Shown here in pieces: positions 13,646 through 25,611 of a stretch of DNA of 64,000 nt. Under the pieces are notes generated by a model that saw only the letters and a program-made list of their open reading frames with translations, was not told the DNA's origin and made no database searches. The DNA is from Fasciolopsis buskii. Lineage: Eukaryota; Platyhelminthes; Trematoda; Plagiorchiida; Fasciolidae. Both the position numbers and the translations under genes were made by a program. Position 1 is the stretch's first letter. Every line of letters starts with the position of its first letter. The stretch covers positions 1 to 64,000 of the forward strand of contig LUCM01007453.1 in NCBI GenBank assembly GCA_008360955.1, read 5' to 3'.

Positions 13646-16495
13646 GCCTTCCGAAGCAGCATAATACCCGTGGCAATCCGAAGCAGGGGGATCTTGACAT
13701 CGAGTATCCAGGTAGAGGACGTCGTTAAAATTAGAGAAGTTCTATACACAATCATGGAGGCAAGGACAACCATAAATCCTTTCAGTCCTGCAGCTCTTCA
13801 GAAAATTCACAAGAAGACGGTAACGAGCCATTCAAGGGTGGTTATTTAAGGTTTCTTCAGACCACCAGCCCAGTAAGCCGAAAGAGCCCGCTTGGCTAAC
13901 CGGGGGTCGTGGCAATTGCGAAGAACACTGCAATCCAGAAGCTCCAGGTCAGTCATGCACTTGTGCAAAGCAGTGTTGAGCACCTCAAAGTGTATACCTG
14001 CGGCTCATTTAGTCTAGGGATAGGCTAATTGTGGAGGACGTCCAGTGGTGCTTTATAAAGACTATCTCCGGGATAAGAGGGCAAAATTACAAGGAAGGTG
14101 TTGTCCCTATAATTACGTTCCGGCTTCGAAACTGCCGTGCGAACGCGAACTTATCATTGTGTCAACATTGAAATGAGCGCGTTCAAAATCAAACTACCGG
14201 ACAGTAGCAAGATCGTTAAAACAGACCAAAAAGCGCAAAACTGTGCAAACTAAAACGGAGAGTGACTAAGAAATCTGACAGATCTGCTCTATAGGTCACA
14301 ACTGGAAGTCCTGGACGCCTGTTAACTCTGATGACTCTGAATGCACAGCGTTGAACCGAGATCGCTTTCATAAGGTTAAAATCGGTGTTTTCAGGTTTAT
14401 AAATTTGCCAGGAACGACATCAGTAGGATTGAAGCTGAGAAGGACGGATGAAAAGTGGTAACTTGGCTTAATTAAGAAAGGTTTTGTGCCGAGCTGTTTT
14501 GCATTTGCTTGAACGTGTTTACTGACTCCTTGCATCAGTACAAACAAACGGTTCCTTACACTGCGGGACGTTCGGAAAGCGCGAGGTGCGATACATTACG
14601 AGTACCTCCACGACCCCCTTCGTGGCAGAAATGCTGGTGATTAAAAATGGTCCTCAACAAAGCAAAATGTAAAACTCATTAAGTGCACTGTACAGACTAC
14701 CTAAACAAACAGGCTGACAAATTTGTCTGACTGGACCACTGGAAGTCATTGTGGCTGAGCACTGTGCGGCGGACGTAGCGCGATTTGTGAAACTGTTCGA
14801 TGTTTCAGGTGGTTAGCTGCTGTCTTGTTGTGGATTGGTAGAGATGCTGAACGAATGCAGTTAGTCAAAATAAGCGGTTTTTAATGTCACTGAGAGGGGT
14901 ACCAGTGGTACCACGTTTCTGGGTGGCAAAATATTTGCCAGCACGACTGACCATTTTGAAAAGACCGCCCCAAGTTGGCATGAGAAGCTTGAGAGCGGAG
15001 CCTCTGCGAAACAGTAAAGGTGGTGTAAGGCATAAATCTTTTTGTATACCTTAGTGAAATAGGTGTCGCTCTCCGACACAGGTGACTGTTGCGATCGAGC
15101 ATTTGGTCCACAAATTGGGGCAGTTCAACAGCAGTGAGCCCGGAATGATAAAGGCATTTACCATCAAGCCGAAAGACTACGCCAAGGATAAACTCAGACG
15201 CAAAACACTGTGTGCTTTCCGAAATCGAAAAATGCATAGTGAGAAGAGCCAGTGGTAGTTTAGGCCTCTAAGGCGCCAGATTTTCATGCGACATGCTTCG
15301 CCTTCAAGTGATAGTGGAACTGGTCAACGAAATCTTCAGACGACAGGAAGCAAGTGCCCGCCACAATATTACTGAATGCCGGCAAGTTGATGACCTCGCG
15401 AATTAATGTGAATTGAAAATGTCTGTTGCTGTCTGTCGCGATCGTGGTCAGGAGACCCAAAAACAGAAATTTAGTGCCGCCGCAAGTGCATCGTGGTATC
15501 TTCTAGCGATGTTAAAGAGATTAGCAACCCCATGGGCCATGGGGTGGGCGGTGAATGGCGGTCATTTTATGAACAGGCATGGAGGGTGAAATAAGTGCAT
15601 GGATTGTGTGCAATTAAGCGTTCTGACTAACAAGGCACGATTTACCAAAGGACGTTCCAGATATGCGAAATGAAATAAAGCATAAGTTTATACAGACTAC
15701 CGCGGGGAATTTCAAAGAATGCTATTGCACTGTCCATTACTCTGTAAGGCTCGGCTTTGAGACGGCTCGGCAACAAAATTAAAGGCACCGATAGCCGAAG
15801 TCATTAAACTGACACCTTGTTCAAACGGTTCTATTAACAAAAAGAATAAACTCTCGGAGGAAGTAGCATCCGCGCTCATCGTTGGGCATCTAACGGAATG
15901 TTTGTATACATAATGACTACCGTTGTCTCTCAATCTTATCTTGGGTTGTCCGCTGCTCTCGGCATCCCTGAAATAACACTTCCCACTCCAATAATGCAAC
16001 TAGTTGATAGTTCCGCTTCGTCAGTTTTTCGAACTGTCGGTCAGTTTTCGCCGTCGCTCCTCTCGAATTTTCGCCTGTAATGTGTATTAGCTTCTAACAC
16101 ATCAGCTTCTGTATATGTGTGGTTCCGGAGGCGACCCCGAGATACGTTTAGAAATCGGTACCCAAATGGTGTGCGGACAATTTACAGTCGAAGTTTAGTA
16201 GGATGAGAAAGCTGATGTGCATGTGAACCCAGACTACAGTTTTCGCCTCAAGCTGCAAGTTCTGAGAGCCGAACTGACCTGGGTGAACTATTTTCATTCC
16301 ATTACATCGGTATATAATTGTGCCGCTAAATCTACCTTTTTTGGGGACACCTTACGACTGTGAAACGGGACCATAAATGTGCACGTCTGCAAAAGGCTTC
16401 CAATAAAAATATTAGGGGCAAACAGGCTTTATGATTTGCCGATTGACCTTACCTGAAAAGGTCGATGGTTTATGCATCTAACGCTTTTTTGCACG
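13646..16495. other. Unassigned gap between two LINE pieces
   Basis: No gene recognised. It lies between RT motif B of a CR1-like LINE and a CR1-like C-terminal tail in the same orientation. An intact element would need only about 1 kb here, so either a later insertion sits inside or the two pieces come from different copies. No inserted element could be named. Confidence 0.35.
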
Positions 16496-16870
16496 AAACG
16501 ATTGCGGAATGGGTGTGATCTCACAGGCTGAGGGCATCGGCTTGAACTCCTTGAAAAAACGTAAGGAAATAGGTGACTTAATACAAGCCTTCAAGTTTAT
16601 TAAGGGTCTGGCCGAGATGCGGGGTCACCATAGACCCATATTCAAGACAAAAAGTGAAAACACACTTAGAGATAACGGGAAAATGATTGTACGAGAACAC
16701 GCAACCACCGGGTTTGGGGAGAAAAGCGTTTGCCGTACGAGTGGTGATTGACTGGAACAAGCTGCCGGAGAAGGTGTTCGAGGTGATCTTATTGCGCGAA
16801 TTCAACGGGAGACCAGACAATGCATGGCCAGCTGTGCTTGGAGAGGACAGGGTGTGAAATTTGGGGTTGG
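16496..16870 (+). mobile_element. CR1-like LINE fragment, C-terminal tail
   Basis: The reading IGLNSLKKRKEIGDLIQAFK followed by FIKGLAE (16509-16630) is the common CR1 tail 'L.SLEYRRLRGDLI.AFKILKG'. After a one-base frame change near 16735 it continues as AVRVVIDWNKLPEKV and LREFNGRPDNAW (about 16733-16835), matching 'RVVNAWNSLPEEVV..F+..LD..W'. The frameshift and the lack of upstream RT nearby mark it as a dead fragment. Confidence 0.7.
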
Positions 16871-19800
16871 GGAGATGGTCCAGTGGAAAGCGTCTCATTA
16901 ATTTTTGCCCCTCTTGTGGGAACTCCAGAGGGTTCACCACTCGCTTGTTATCAAAGCGTCTTCGGATCCAAGGAGCTCTCGGTGCAAGAATCTGGACGAT
17001 CAGGCTTCTCGCCGTATAGTCCTGCAACCTAACTAGAACCGGAACTGAAAGCGCGAAAATTTGAAAAGCGAGGACCAAGCCAAGGTTGTGGGCCGTCCCG
17101 GTTTGCACGACGAAGATAAAATGGAATGCTTCTGTGTTAATTTTTCAGTAGAATTCATTAGTCCTGGAGTATGAATGTTTGGCAACTTTACTCGCGCTTT
17201 TTAGTGCATTTTTTCAAAGCGAATACTGACTCAGCTGTATATTTTTGGACAAAATCAACGGCGGGCCTTTTGTATAAGGGTGTCCTCTCCCGAAACAAAG
17301 CAATTGCCTGCAACTTCGATCCACAGAAAATCGCCAAAGGCGACGATCACTTTTCACTAGTGGTTTCTGGGATAAAGTTAGTCAACACCAGTCGTGGCAT
17401 TTCCCAATCCGGAAAATGTCCTACCGCTCTGCGAAGTACGGGTAGTTGGCCGGCCCGCTCGGCGCTACTAAATAATTTTCAAAGCCCACTGATGCGCTTA
17501 CTCAGCTTATGCTGCTGCTGTTGCTAGTTGTATGTTCTTACCTCTGGACTGATTTACATTTGATCCTCACCGAGAAACATTTATTTCAGTCTAGGAAACG
17601 CCGTGCCCTGCACTCATCCAGTCGCCCTAGGGTAAATATTTCTCGAGTCATATGCCTTAGGTTGTCTGTTCGACCCTCGCCACACTCTTTACACGACTGC
17701 TGGCAAAGAATACCGCTTAAAATTGAATTTGGCTGTTGTTTACTCCTTGTTCAATGAAGGTTCTCGTGGCAGTCCTGCTATCGCCCTGGGTTAGGTCAAG
17801 TATAAGGTGATCAAGTAGGGGGTGGCTGTGAGGTGGCAAAACATCTCACCAATCAGGTTATGTGTTCAGGAGAACGTTCTTCGCTTGGAGGAGTCATGTG
17901 CAAAATATTTGCCGTCTGCTGGTGGATGTTAGGCGTCTGTCAAGACCAGTAAGTTCTCTGCAGACATTTCTGTCGAATTCAGAAAAATTTCGGGTGGAAT
18001 GACTCATAAACGGCTTTTCAAGAAACGCAGGCTCTTCGGGTTTAAAGGAATCCCCCTACTAGGGAAATATTCTTGTTAGTCTCGCAGACGACGTCCCGAT
18101 TCTATTCCCCCAATAGTAATATCCTTCGGAGGGTAATTCCCGCTTCGCTGTTTTTCCTGGGATGAATTACAATCAAGGCTTTAATTATTGTGCCTTTGAG
18201 GATATTTAACGAGAACGGTGGTGGCGCGATTGGTGCCGAAGGGCTTAAGGAGAGCGAGAAAGCAACAATGTGCCGTTAAAAACAGTAACAATTGTTGTCA
18301 CCTGACTTAAGTGTATTGCTCCATCGGAGTCGAAACTCGTCGCACAAATGGAAAATCGAGCCATTGAAGTATAGACTCGGATTGGTTTACATTAACCCTT
18401 GCAGTATTAAGAATAAATGGATGGAAATCAGCAAATAACTAATGTGACCAGTTCAGAAATTATAACGGCTGCTGAGACGTGGTTTAGTGATAGTGGCTAC
18501 ATTTACCAGGAAGCGCAAGGCCCACATATATGGATAGGATCGAGGTAGTGCCAACGTAGATGGTGAGGCGATTATTCATAAACTAGGGCTTGGTGCGTAG
18601 GAACTCGTAGTTTAAGGTGAACTCCTTCAACTTTCGTTTATTTTCGGTCAGGTTGAGATTGAGGTGTCGGAAGACTGCTTCATTTATGTGGGATAGAAAA
18701 GTCTCAATGACCCACTGCACTGCGGTGATCGGTGGTGGTAGAAAATGACAACTATGGTCGCGAAATCCCAACCGGTATGCGAACCACGTCTGTTTCGAAT
18801 AGGTCGGGTGTGGCACTGAACTGGGCGACAGCTAACAGCCAAATGCCATCACAAATGCCCCCTACTACCTTATGTGCTTAAGTGGAACGTTCTCTTGTTT
18901 GCATACACCTGCTTTGGTGATCAAAATTAATGATGTGCAGTGAGATTCTGCGCAGCTTGATGCAGGAGCTATCTGGATTGGTCAAGTAAATGGCTTTCAA
19001 ATGCTACAGACGCAGAGGCTGTTCCACTTTGACACGTTGCATCTCTCGAGGGGAACATGTGATCACCGTTGAGGTGCTTTTGAAAACATCGAAGCTAAAG
19101 AAAGCCTACTTGGGATAAGTTACTGGTCCACTAGGGTCTAAAATGAGCGCATTCAGACAGTTTATTACCTTTTCGGGTTTAAGTTTTCATTAGGAGACCC
19201 CGAATTATATTTTTTCGGTTTTTGTAACGTCCAAAGGCAGTCATTTTGGGGTTCCTAGCTCCAATGCTTCCCATAGTTACTGGTGGTTGTCTCAAGGGCA
19301 GCCGTCTCGCAAGGATGATTCTCACAGATTTCGATAAGACCACAGTAAGAAAAGATGTCTCCCTCGAAATATGCGGGTGACTAAGCCTCAGTTGACCTGA
19401 GTGAACGAGTTGGATTCTGTGTGGATGCTTCCAGTGGACCAGTCCTTTATAAATAATTACAGCTAACGGAGCAAAATGGTTAGCTCAGATATTATCCGGA
19501 TGCACGAGCCATCTGGTGTTTGTGTTTATATCAGCTAGAAAGCTTTCTCCAGTGCACTTCTATCCAAAATCATTTGGATTAGATAGAAGACCAGCACCTT
19601 TGAGGACAGAAAATTTCGGTCAACCAAAGGCGATTAACAACAAAGGTGCACCATATCGGGTATTGAAAACTATTCGAGTTGGCTCAGGACCAACAGGGGC
19701 ATTTTGTTTCCTCATCATCATATTCATATTAGAAAAACCAAACTGATCAATTACCGCATTGTGACACAAAGATAAAAAACAACAGCCTTTTACTAAATAT

Positions 19801-20700
19801 TATTTGATTTGGAGGGCCTTTGTGGTTCTATGACCGCATATTTGGTTATCATTGCGCCACGAAATTAAGGTGCGGCTAACTTGTGCATATAGGCGAATCA
19901 GCAAAATTGAAATTTAGCTGAATGTTGTAAGTATTCTAATGGGGTTAGAAGCCCCAGTGACACTTCAAGGAAGCTGTGGGCTTAAGATGAAGTGCTTGGG
20001 CTTATCTGAAGTACGAACGCTTTCTCATGCTTAAGTGGACTGTTAGACTTATTTGAATGTGACTACTTACCGGTTTTAACTAGGTTATTATCATGTGACC
20101 TGAGCCAATTCGACTAGTCCACCGGAGCCATCCGTACGGCAACTATCTCAGGCCAGTTGAGGCTTGGTCACCCGTATATTTCGAGGAGAATACATCTTTT
20201 CCCGACCATGGTATTTCCAAAATCGGCGTGTGATTTTTTGTGGCGTAACTACGACCTTTGATGCAACGGATGCCAGCGGAGTGCCGGAAATCACAATTTG
20301 TGGGTATGTTTTCCCCTGCTTAGTTGGACTACTTATGAGTAATTGCTCGTGGATAGCAACTATAGATCTTTAGGTACACCTTACACCTTTTGGATTCATC
20401 GGTGCTTGGAAATCATCTTAACTAGTTTCATCCTTGACCTTTTTGGCACCTTGGTGCTACATTTAGGCTAACTTTTGACTTTCTGATGACCAGCGGTCGA
20501 CTATTTCTTTATCGGGTAGTGACATTGGTAACAAGTGATTGTGATTGTTCCGTGATTAGACAGTTCAAATGTTATTGTCTGTGTCACTCTATGGGGAAGG
20601 TCAAGGGTCTCGCGGATTAGGCAAACTATGGGAGGTATACTACCAAAACGACTGCTAATGTAGCCAGCCCTGCGATAATCTCAAGAACTTTGGTTGTGCT
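16871..20700. other. Unassigned intergenic DNA
   Basis: No gene or element was named. Plus ORFs at 17171-17527, 19516-19746 and 20164-20373 and a minus ORF at 18583-18816 are short and lack recognised domains. The 17171-17527 ORF ends in a run of five cysteines from a CTG-type repeat. Confidence 0.35.
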
Positions 20701-20703
20701 CAT

Positions 20704-20970
20704 GTGCAGTGTTTTACAAATCATTCGGGAAATTACATGAACTTTAACCAGTACCAATGCTTTCCACTTAGGGTTCAACAAAACTCAGAACAAGTTAGTT
20801 CAGGAAAAACTGTCTCAGATATTCATGGACAGGATTCGGAAGCTATACAAAAAGTAGACCAACGACCAAGTAAGCCAAAGTTGATCAAGTTTGTCGCATA
20901 ACACGATCAAGCTGCGAGGAATCTGAAACAAACAAACCGGAGCAGACAAGGATTCGTTATCGTTAAATGA
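20704..20970 (+). mobile_element. Possible LINE ORF1-like remnant
   Basis: One frame reads DIHGQDSEAIQKVDQRPSKP then KLIKFVA, a stop codon at 20899-20901, and continues in the same frame as HDQAARNLKQTNRSRQGF. This resembles the RNA-binding ORF1-type proteins of LINEs, where a 'rPrsiivkF.s...r..vL...r.lrg' pattern occurs. It sits just upstream of the SINE and PLE cluster. The family call is inferred from pattern only. It could also be a decayed cellular RRM-like exon. Confidence 0.3.
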
Positions 20971-21074
20971 ATGCGGTTCAAAAATAGTATCAATAGTTCG
21001 GTGATACCAGACCGAGGGAAAAGCTGCATAAGGGTCAGCAGAAAGCAAACCATTTGAGTAGACTGAGACGATAC

Positions 21075-21168
21075 TTTTTATCTTTTACTTCCTTTTTATT
21101 AATGAAATAACAACGTACATTATTTTTCGGGAAGGGAGGTGCGGCCAGCAGAGGTCTGCCAAGTGGGG
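21075..21168 (-). mobile_element. tRNA-derived SINE, 3' fragment only
   Basis: The sequence matches in order the 3' halves of the SINEs at 32.64 kb and 47.19 kb: the A-rich end (reverse complement of tatcttttacttcc), the block around acaacgtacat, and cagaggtctgccaagtgggg. It stops just where the inverted arm of the PLE begins, so the tRNA-like head is missing. Confidence 0.6.
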
Positions 21169-21524
21169 GAAATTGTCGGCTTGCAGTCACATCAGTTCAC
21201 AACTCTGAGAATGTGTCTATGTGTATGTGTAATTGGTCAATCTGTCACACGATCAGGTTGTAGACCACTTGTCGGATAATGACAAGTGGGCCAGGGAAGT
21301 TTAAGAGTCTGGACAAATTGTTTCTGAGCCCATAGAGGGGGGTTACACAAACGGATAGATACGGCTCCGGCTGTGTTCAAGATGCGACATTTGACAGTTC
21401 TTGATTGTCCGCTCCTAACTTTGTAGATGGTGCGAAAAGCACTTGTCACGTTCATTGAGTGGTTTGACTTGACAAGGTGTGAACACACCGCGCTAGTGAT
21501 TGCCTTAATTGTTCCTGTGCTCAG
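21168..21524 (-). mobile_element. Penelope-like element, GIY-YIG end, inverted arm 1
   Basis: This arm is a nearly identical reverse complement of 22115-22472. Its minus-strand ORF (21237-21533) gives the same C-terminal residues as the plus copy, from SAVCSHLVKSNHSMNVTSAF through to the stop. The only differences I saw are a few single bases near the outer end. The upstream GIY-YIG core is not present in this arm. Confidence 0.75.
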
Positions 21525-21529
21525 GCAGA

Positions 21530-22472
21530 CCATAGTTTAGCATACTTAGATGTGTACATAAGGCGACGGCAGGACGGATCTGCACAACTATCAGTGTATG
21601 GAAAGGCGACATGGAACGGACAGTACATTCATTTTCATAGCTTTGTGTCGTTACAAGCGAAGAGGAACCTAATATGCTGTTTAGTTGATAGAGTAAGAAG
21701 AATATGTACGGACGACACAATTGAAAGTGAACTTCGTTTCCTGCGGAGCGTATTCGTACAAAATGGATACCCCGAAAGATCTATCAATAAAACTATGGAA
21801 AAATACGAAGTAAGACTAAAGCAGTAGGACCACTAAAGAAACCCGTATACGTTCGTTTGCCTTTCAAAGGTGACACGGAAGCGGAAATTATCTGACGGAG
21901 ACTGTCAAGTTCAATCAGTGGAACATTCTTTGCTGCACAGTTAAAAACTGTATTCACATCCAAACCGATCATGTATTTCCAACTAAAGTACAGACTGCCA
22001 GATTCTGCAGCCTCATTCTGTGTGTATTCATTCATCTGCTCCTGTGGGACCAGGTATACTGGCCGCACGACCAGGCGTTCGTCCGATCGCATTCGTGACC
22101 ACCTTTCGGCTTGGTTGAGTACAGGAACAATTAAGGCAATCACTAGCGCGGTGTGTTCACACCTTGTCAAGTCAAACCACTCAATGAACGTGACAAGTGC
22201 TTTTCGCACCATCTACAAAGTTAGGAGCGGACAATCAAGAACTGTCAAATGTCGCATCTTGAACACAGCCGGAGCCGTATCTATCCGTTTGTGTAACCCC
22301 CCTCTATGGGCTCAGAAACAATTTGTCCAGACTCTTAAACTTCCCTGGCCCACTTGTCATTATCCGACAAGTGGTCTACAACCTGATCGTGTGACAGATT
22401 GATCAATTACACATACACATAGACACATTCTCAGAGTTGTGAACTGGTGTGACTGCAAACCGACAATTTCCG
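21530..22472 (+). mobile_element. Penelope-like element, RT C-terminus plus GIY-YIG endonuclease
   Basis: The reading SLAYLDVYIRRRQDG, ATWNGQYIHFHSFVSLQAKR and ESELRFLRSVFVQNGYP (21534-21790) is the linker after the RT domain of Penelope-like elements. A frameshift near 21815 and one in-frame stop near 21890 follow. Then comes the endonuclease (from 21971): CVYSFICSCGTRYTGRTTRR, then DRIRDH. It has the GIY-YIG style pair VY...YTG, the PLE-specific paired cysteines, the arginine and the histidine. This enzyme nicks target DNA for insertion in complete elements. Bases 22115-22472 form the second arm of the inverted repeat. The copy is disabled but young-looking. Confidence 0.8.
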
Positions 22473-22500
22473 TTGAACCATCTCCAGACCATATTTAATG

Positions 22501-23251
22501 TTATGTATTGGCATGAATACGAATAACTGAAAACGAGCTTGTTCGCCACGTTGTGTTGTTCTCAATGTAGTCCAACTTATTGATGATAACAATACCAGCT
22601 CCTTTATCTGGTTTGGTCAACATTATTTCGTTGCGTGTGTTAAGTTCTTTTAGAGGTTTCAAGTGTTCGGGCGTTACCAATCCTCGCTTTACTCGTCGGT
22701 CGTCACGATATTGATAACAGGAGTTGACGAGACCGGATCTAAATTTCTCTAAACTCTCCGGAGAGGACAGCATCAGATCAGACAACTGACTAAATAGATT
22801 TTCATATTCAACCTCTATATCTAGTTGCTTGGTTTTGTTGGATGAGCAACAGAATTTCGGTCCTAATGATGGGACTTCAAGCAATCTCTTATCCAGGCTT
22901 ACAGAAGACAAGTTGTGGACGAATCTTTTCGGATCCGACGGGAACTCACCATTAGGTTTGTCTCGATTGACGGTTTTCCCCAGCGCTGACCGTAATCACT
23001 CCAATTGTTTTTACCTTATTGAATGAGCGTAGGCGATGAACCTTTCCTTTTCCTCAGCCAACTTATCGAGGACTCGTGTCGAGTTCACAAAATTTCGCTC
23101 CAATTCTGACGCCCGACTAATTACCGTGTCTCGCTCGTTCAGGGCTTGGCGACTTAAGGACACATTACTAATGTTCACGCGAGTTCTCCTCAAAACAGTC
23201 CGATATAGTTTGGGATATTTTGGTTTGTGGATACACTCATTGAGAAACTAA
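22501..23251 (-). mobile_element. Penelope-like element, N-terminal part
   Basis: Minus-strand frames read QALNERDTVISRASELERNF (23193-23011), then FVHNLSSVSLDKRLLEVPSL, ELNTRNEIMLTKPDKGAGIV and IINKLDYIE (22911-22560). The last is the first conserved RT block of PLEs ('i.pADKG..vVvm.k.dY'). It ends at 22501 before the rest of RT. A frame change lies around 22911-23011. It points away from the plus-strand PLE piece, so the two are not one collinear element. Confidence 0.7.
22506..22567 (-). repeat. 60-bp inverted repeat, left copy
   Basis: This segment is an almost perfect reverse complement of 23363-23421. It spans the end of the minus-strand PLE fragment, which reads ENNTTWRTSSFSVIRIHA. 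Confidence 0.8.
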
Positions 23252-23362
23252 ACACGAGCATTAGCCAGGGCCACTTTCGTACAAAGCTTAACGTAACTGT
23301 TATGCTCACGTAGTACTTCGGGGCCTTTGGTTTGCTTCAAACGTTTGGAAAATCCCGCAGAA

Positions 23363-23421
23363 CATTGAGAACAACACAACGTGGCGAACAAGCTCGTTTT
23401 CAGTTATTCGTATTCATGCCA
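23363..23421 (+). repeat. 60-bp inverted repeat, right copy
   Basis: Near-perfect inverted partner of 22506-22567. Downstream on the plus strand it runs straight into an RTE-like RT fragment. Confidence 0.8.
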
Positions 23422-23830
23422 TTACCTTCAACTCAGTTCACTACTTGCTGATGACTTCACTGTCCTCTAACCACATTAATCCATTGCTCATGGGGAGTCG
23501 GCCTGGTATTTCATTGAGTTTGAAAAGTCGTGTGAGCTGTTCCGCAGTGAACTCAGCTCTGCCGCATGGTTGTGAGACATGGAAGTTGCATAATGTCGCC
23601 AGGGATGAATGGATTGACGGGGTGAGCAATGTGGGGATTCGGAACTTGGTATTAGGTACCAGTTCTGAAAACACCTTATCTCGGCGTATGAGGCTTCGCA
23701 TCCTTCGTTCGTTGGGTCACGTACGTGGCGAACACTCATCTACTACATCGTGCCCTATTTTGCGTTTCTCCCATGCAATGGGAGAATCCATGGGGAGATC
23801 AACGGAGTACTTGGCAACATGAGGTGAGAA
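23363..23830 (+). mobile_element. RTE-like LINE fragment, C-terminal
   Basis: A frame near 23437 gives LLADDFTVL, resembling RT motif C (YADD). The ORF 23445-23822 then reads RVSCSAVNSALPHGCETWKL, corresponding to 'RVY.A.VRSVLLYGCETWPL'. GHVRG and the ending follow the order of an RTE tail. The element is heavily decayed and its 5' part is replaced by PLE-derived sequence. Confidence 0.5.
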
Positions 23831-23939
23831 AGTGTACAGCTAATTTAGATAAAGTAAATGTCTCATGTCGTGTTAGTTAGGGCCCGAAAAACCCGTCAGC
23901 TAGCTAGTTGGATACACTGGAGGATATGACAGTGGACCG

Positions 23940-24170
23940 TGAATAGTGGCGATCGTGTTATCATTTTCTGTCGAATCAGAATGATTGAAACAGTGCGTTT
24001 GTACAGTTGGACTGTGTTCTGTGTGTTGGGCACAGCAGTATTCTTATCTCTTCCCGCCCTTTTAGGTCCACTCCCCGTTCTTGGATATTCACTCTTTATA
24101 GAAACATGTAACTCTGGAGGAAAGGCTGCGGTCAATGGGGCTCGCTTTTCTGTTTAACGCTGAATAATGT
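23940..24170 (+). repeat. Direct repeat copy 1 (about 200 bp)
   Basis: It aligns with 25612-25833 in the same orientation. Shared blocks in order are cgatcgtgtt, cagttgga.tgt, taggtccac, atattcattct-like and tttaacgctgaa. Identity is roughly 65-70 percent by eye. Function unknown. Confidence 0.55.
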
Positions 24171-25611
24171 TAGCTGTGCGATATAATAACAACATCTGTT
24201 GTGGCTTTGGAGGGTCAGCGTGTCGCCAAACTTCGATGTCGGTGATGCTCCCTCTGACGATTCTGACAGTTTTGTCGTTCTAATTTCAAACTCCCCATCA
24301 TCAGCGTCAGTTTCCGTCATTCATTTACGTCGCGCGGACTGTTTCTTTTCACGTTTTTTAACTGTACCTTATAAATTATGGTGGTTCCACTTGTAAATGT
24401 TTTTTTTTGAATGCGCAGATACCTGGCTTTCCAACCTTCATTAGGCTTATGCGTATTCCAACATTTCGCACTTTTCGTGACATCTGAATACCCCAATTGT
24501 ATATAGCTGGGTGTTCATAGTCGAGTTTAGTCAAGGACCATTTTGTCCATCGACGACCTTTTTCGTAACCTCGGGTCAGCAGTCGCTGTTGTTGAAGAAT
24601 TTCTGTACCGTCCATTTTTATGGTTATGTTAAGAATCCGTTTCCTGTGTTTATATACTGTTCGGTTGTTTTTCTATTTCACTTCTTGTGCAGGTATTATC
24701 AGAATATTAATATTTCACCACGGTTAAATCTTTCTATATACGTTATTCAGTCAGTCGAACTTGTAACCCGTTACTATTTTGTTTTTTTCTTAGTTTGTGA
24801 AGTTTGTCTTGGTAACTCCTCTTCATACCATTACTTTTTAATTTTGTTGGCTGTCTCTGTTAGAGTTATATTTAAGGATTTGAAACTCCTATCTTTCAGT
24901 CTTCCTGGTTTTTTGCCCTATTTGGTTTCAGTTAAAGTTTCAACAACCATTGGTCTTCCACTCGTGTGCTCTGATGTTCATTGCTACCTCGTAACGAAAT
25001 GAACAGAGAGCGGTGAGTGAATAAACAAACTAGTCAATTAAAAAATCATGTTAGTGAGCAGGAATCCCGAAACATGAGTGATAGTGATCCACAAGCGAGG
25101 TCTGGGAGAGCTAACGCGTGTAGTGAATCCTGGTTTGCTTTTCTCATCTCGTCCGTTCCTTCATTACTCTTCTTTGTGGTTCCGACGACATTTGGTCTTC
25201 ATTCAGGTTTGAGCTATATAGTTCATGAACCATGACCAGATTTGCGCATGGAATAATTACATTTGTTCGGGGCCACCGTAAGTCTACCGTGCAGCGGAAT
25301 GATTTTAGCACGTTGGTTGAATGACCGCCACATAACGGTCAAGTTTACACGGGGTGTATCCCAACTGCTGCAGCCGAAGAACTTATATACTCGTTGAAAG
25401 ACGGGTAATGGGGCAGTAACTTCTTATCACCTCACTCTTGATATGAGGCACCATTGGTCAAAAATCTCCAATCACCCGATGTACGTAGTTTTTTATGGAC
25501 AAGTTTCACAACCATACAGTAAGACTGGCCCTATTGCTACATCATACTGTCAGAGTTTGAGTGAGGTTAAGGAGTTCATCTTCGAAGTCTATCACTGCAA
25601 TTCCTGGTAAT
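24171..25611. other. Unassigned DNA between direct repeats
   Basis: T-rich sequence with no recognised coding motif. The longest ORF (plus 24511-25002) is a phenylalanine- and leucine-rich reading of T-rich DNA and is probably not a gene. Confidence 0.35.

Noticed and set aside
24511..25002. 163-residue plus ORF with hydrophobic, membrane-like stretches
   Set aside because: The F/L/V-rich reading comes from T-rich DNA; no homologous family or splice context.
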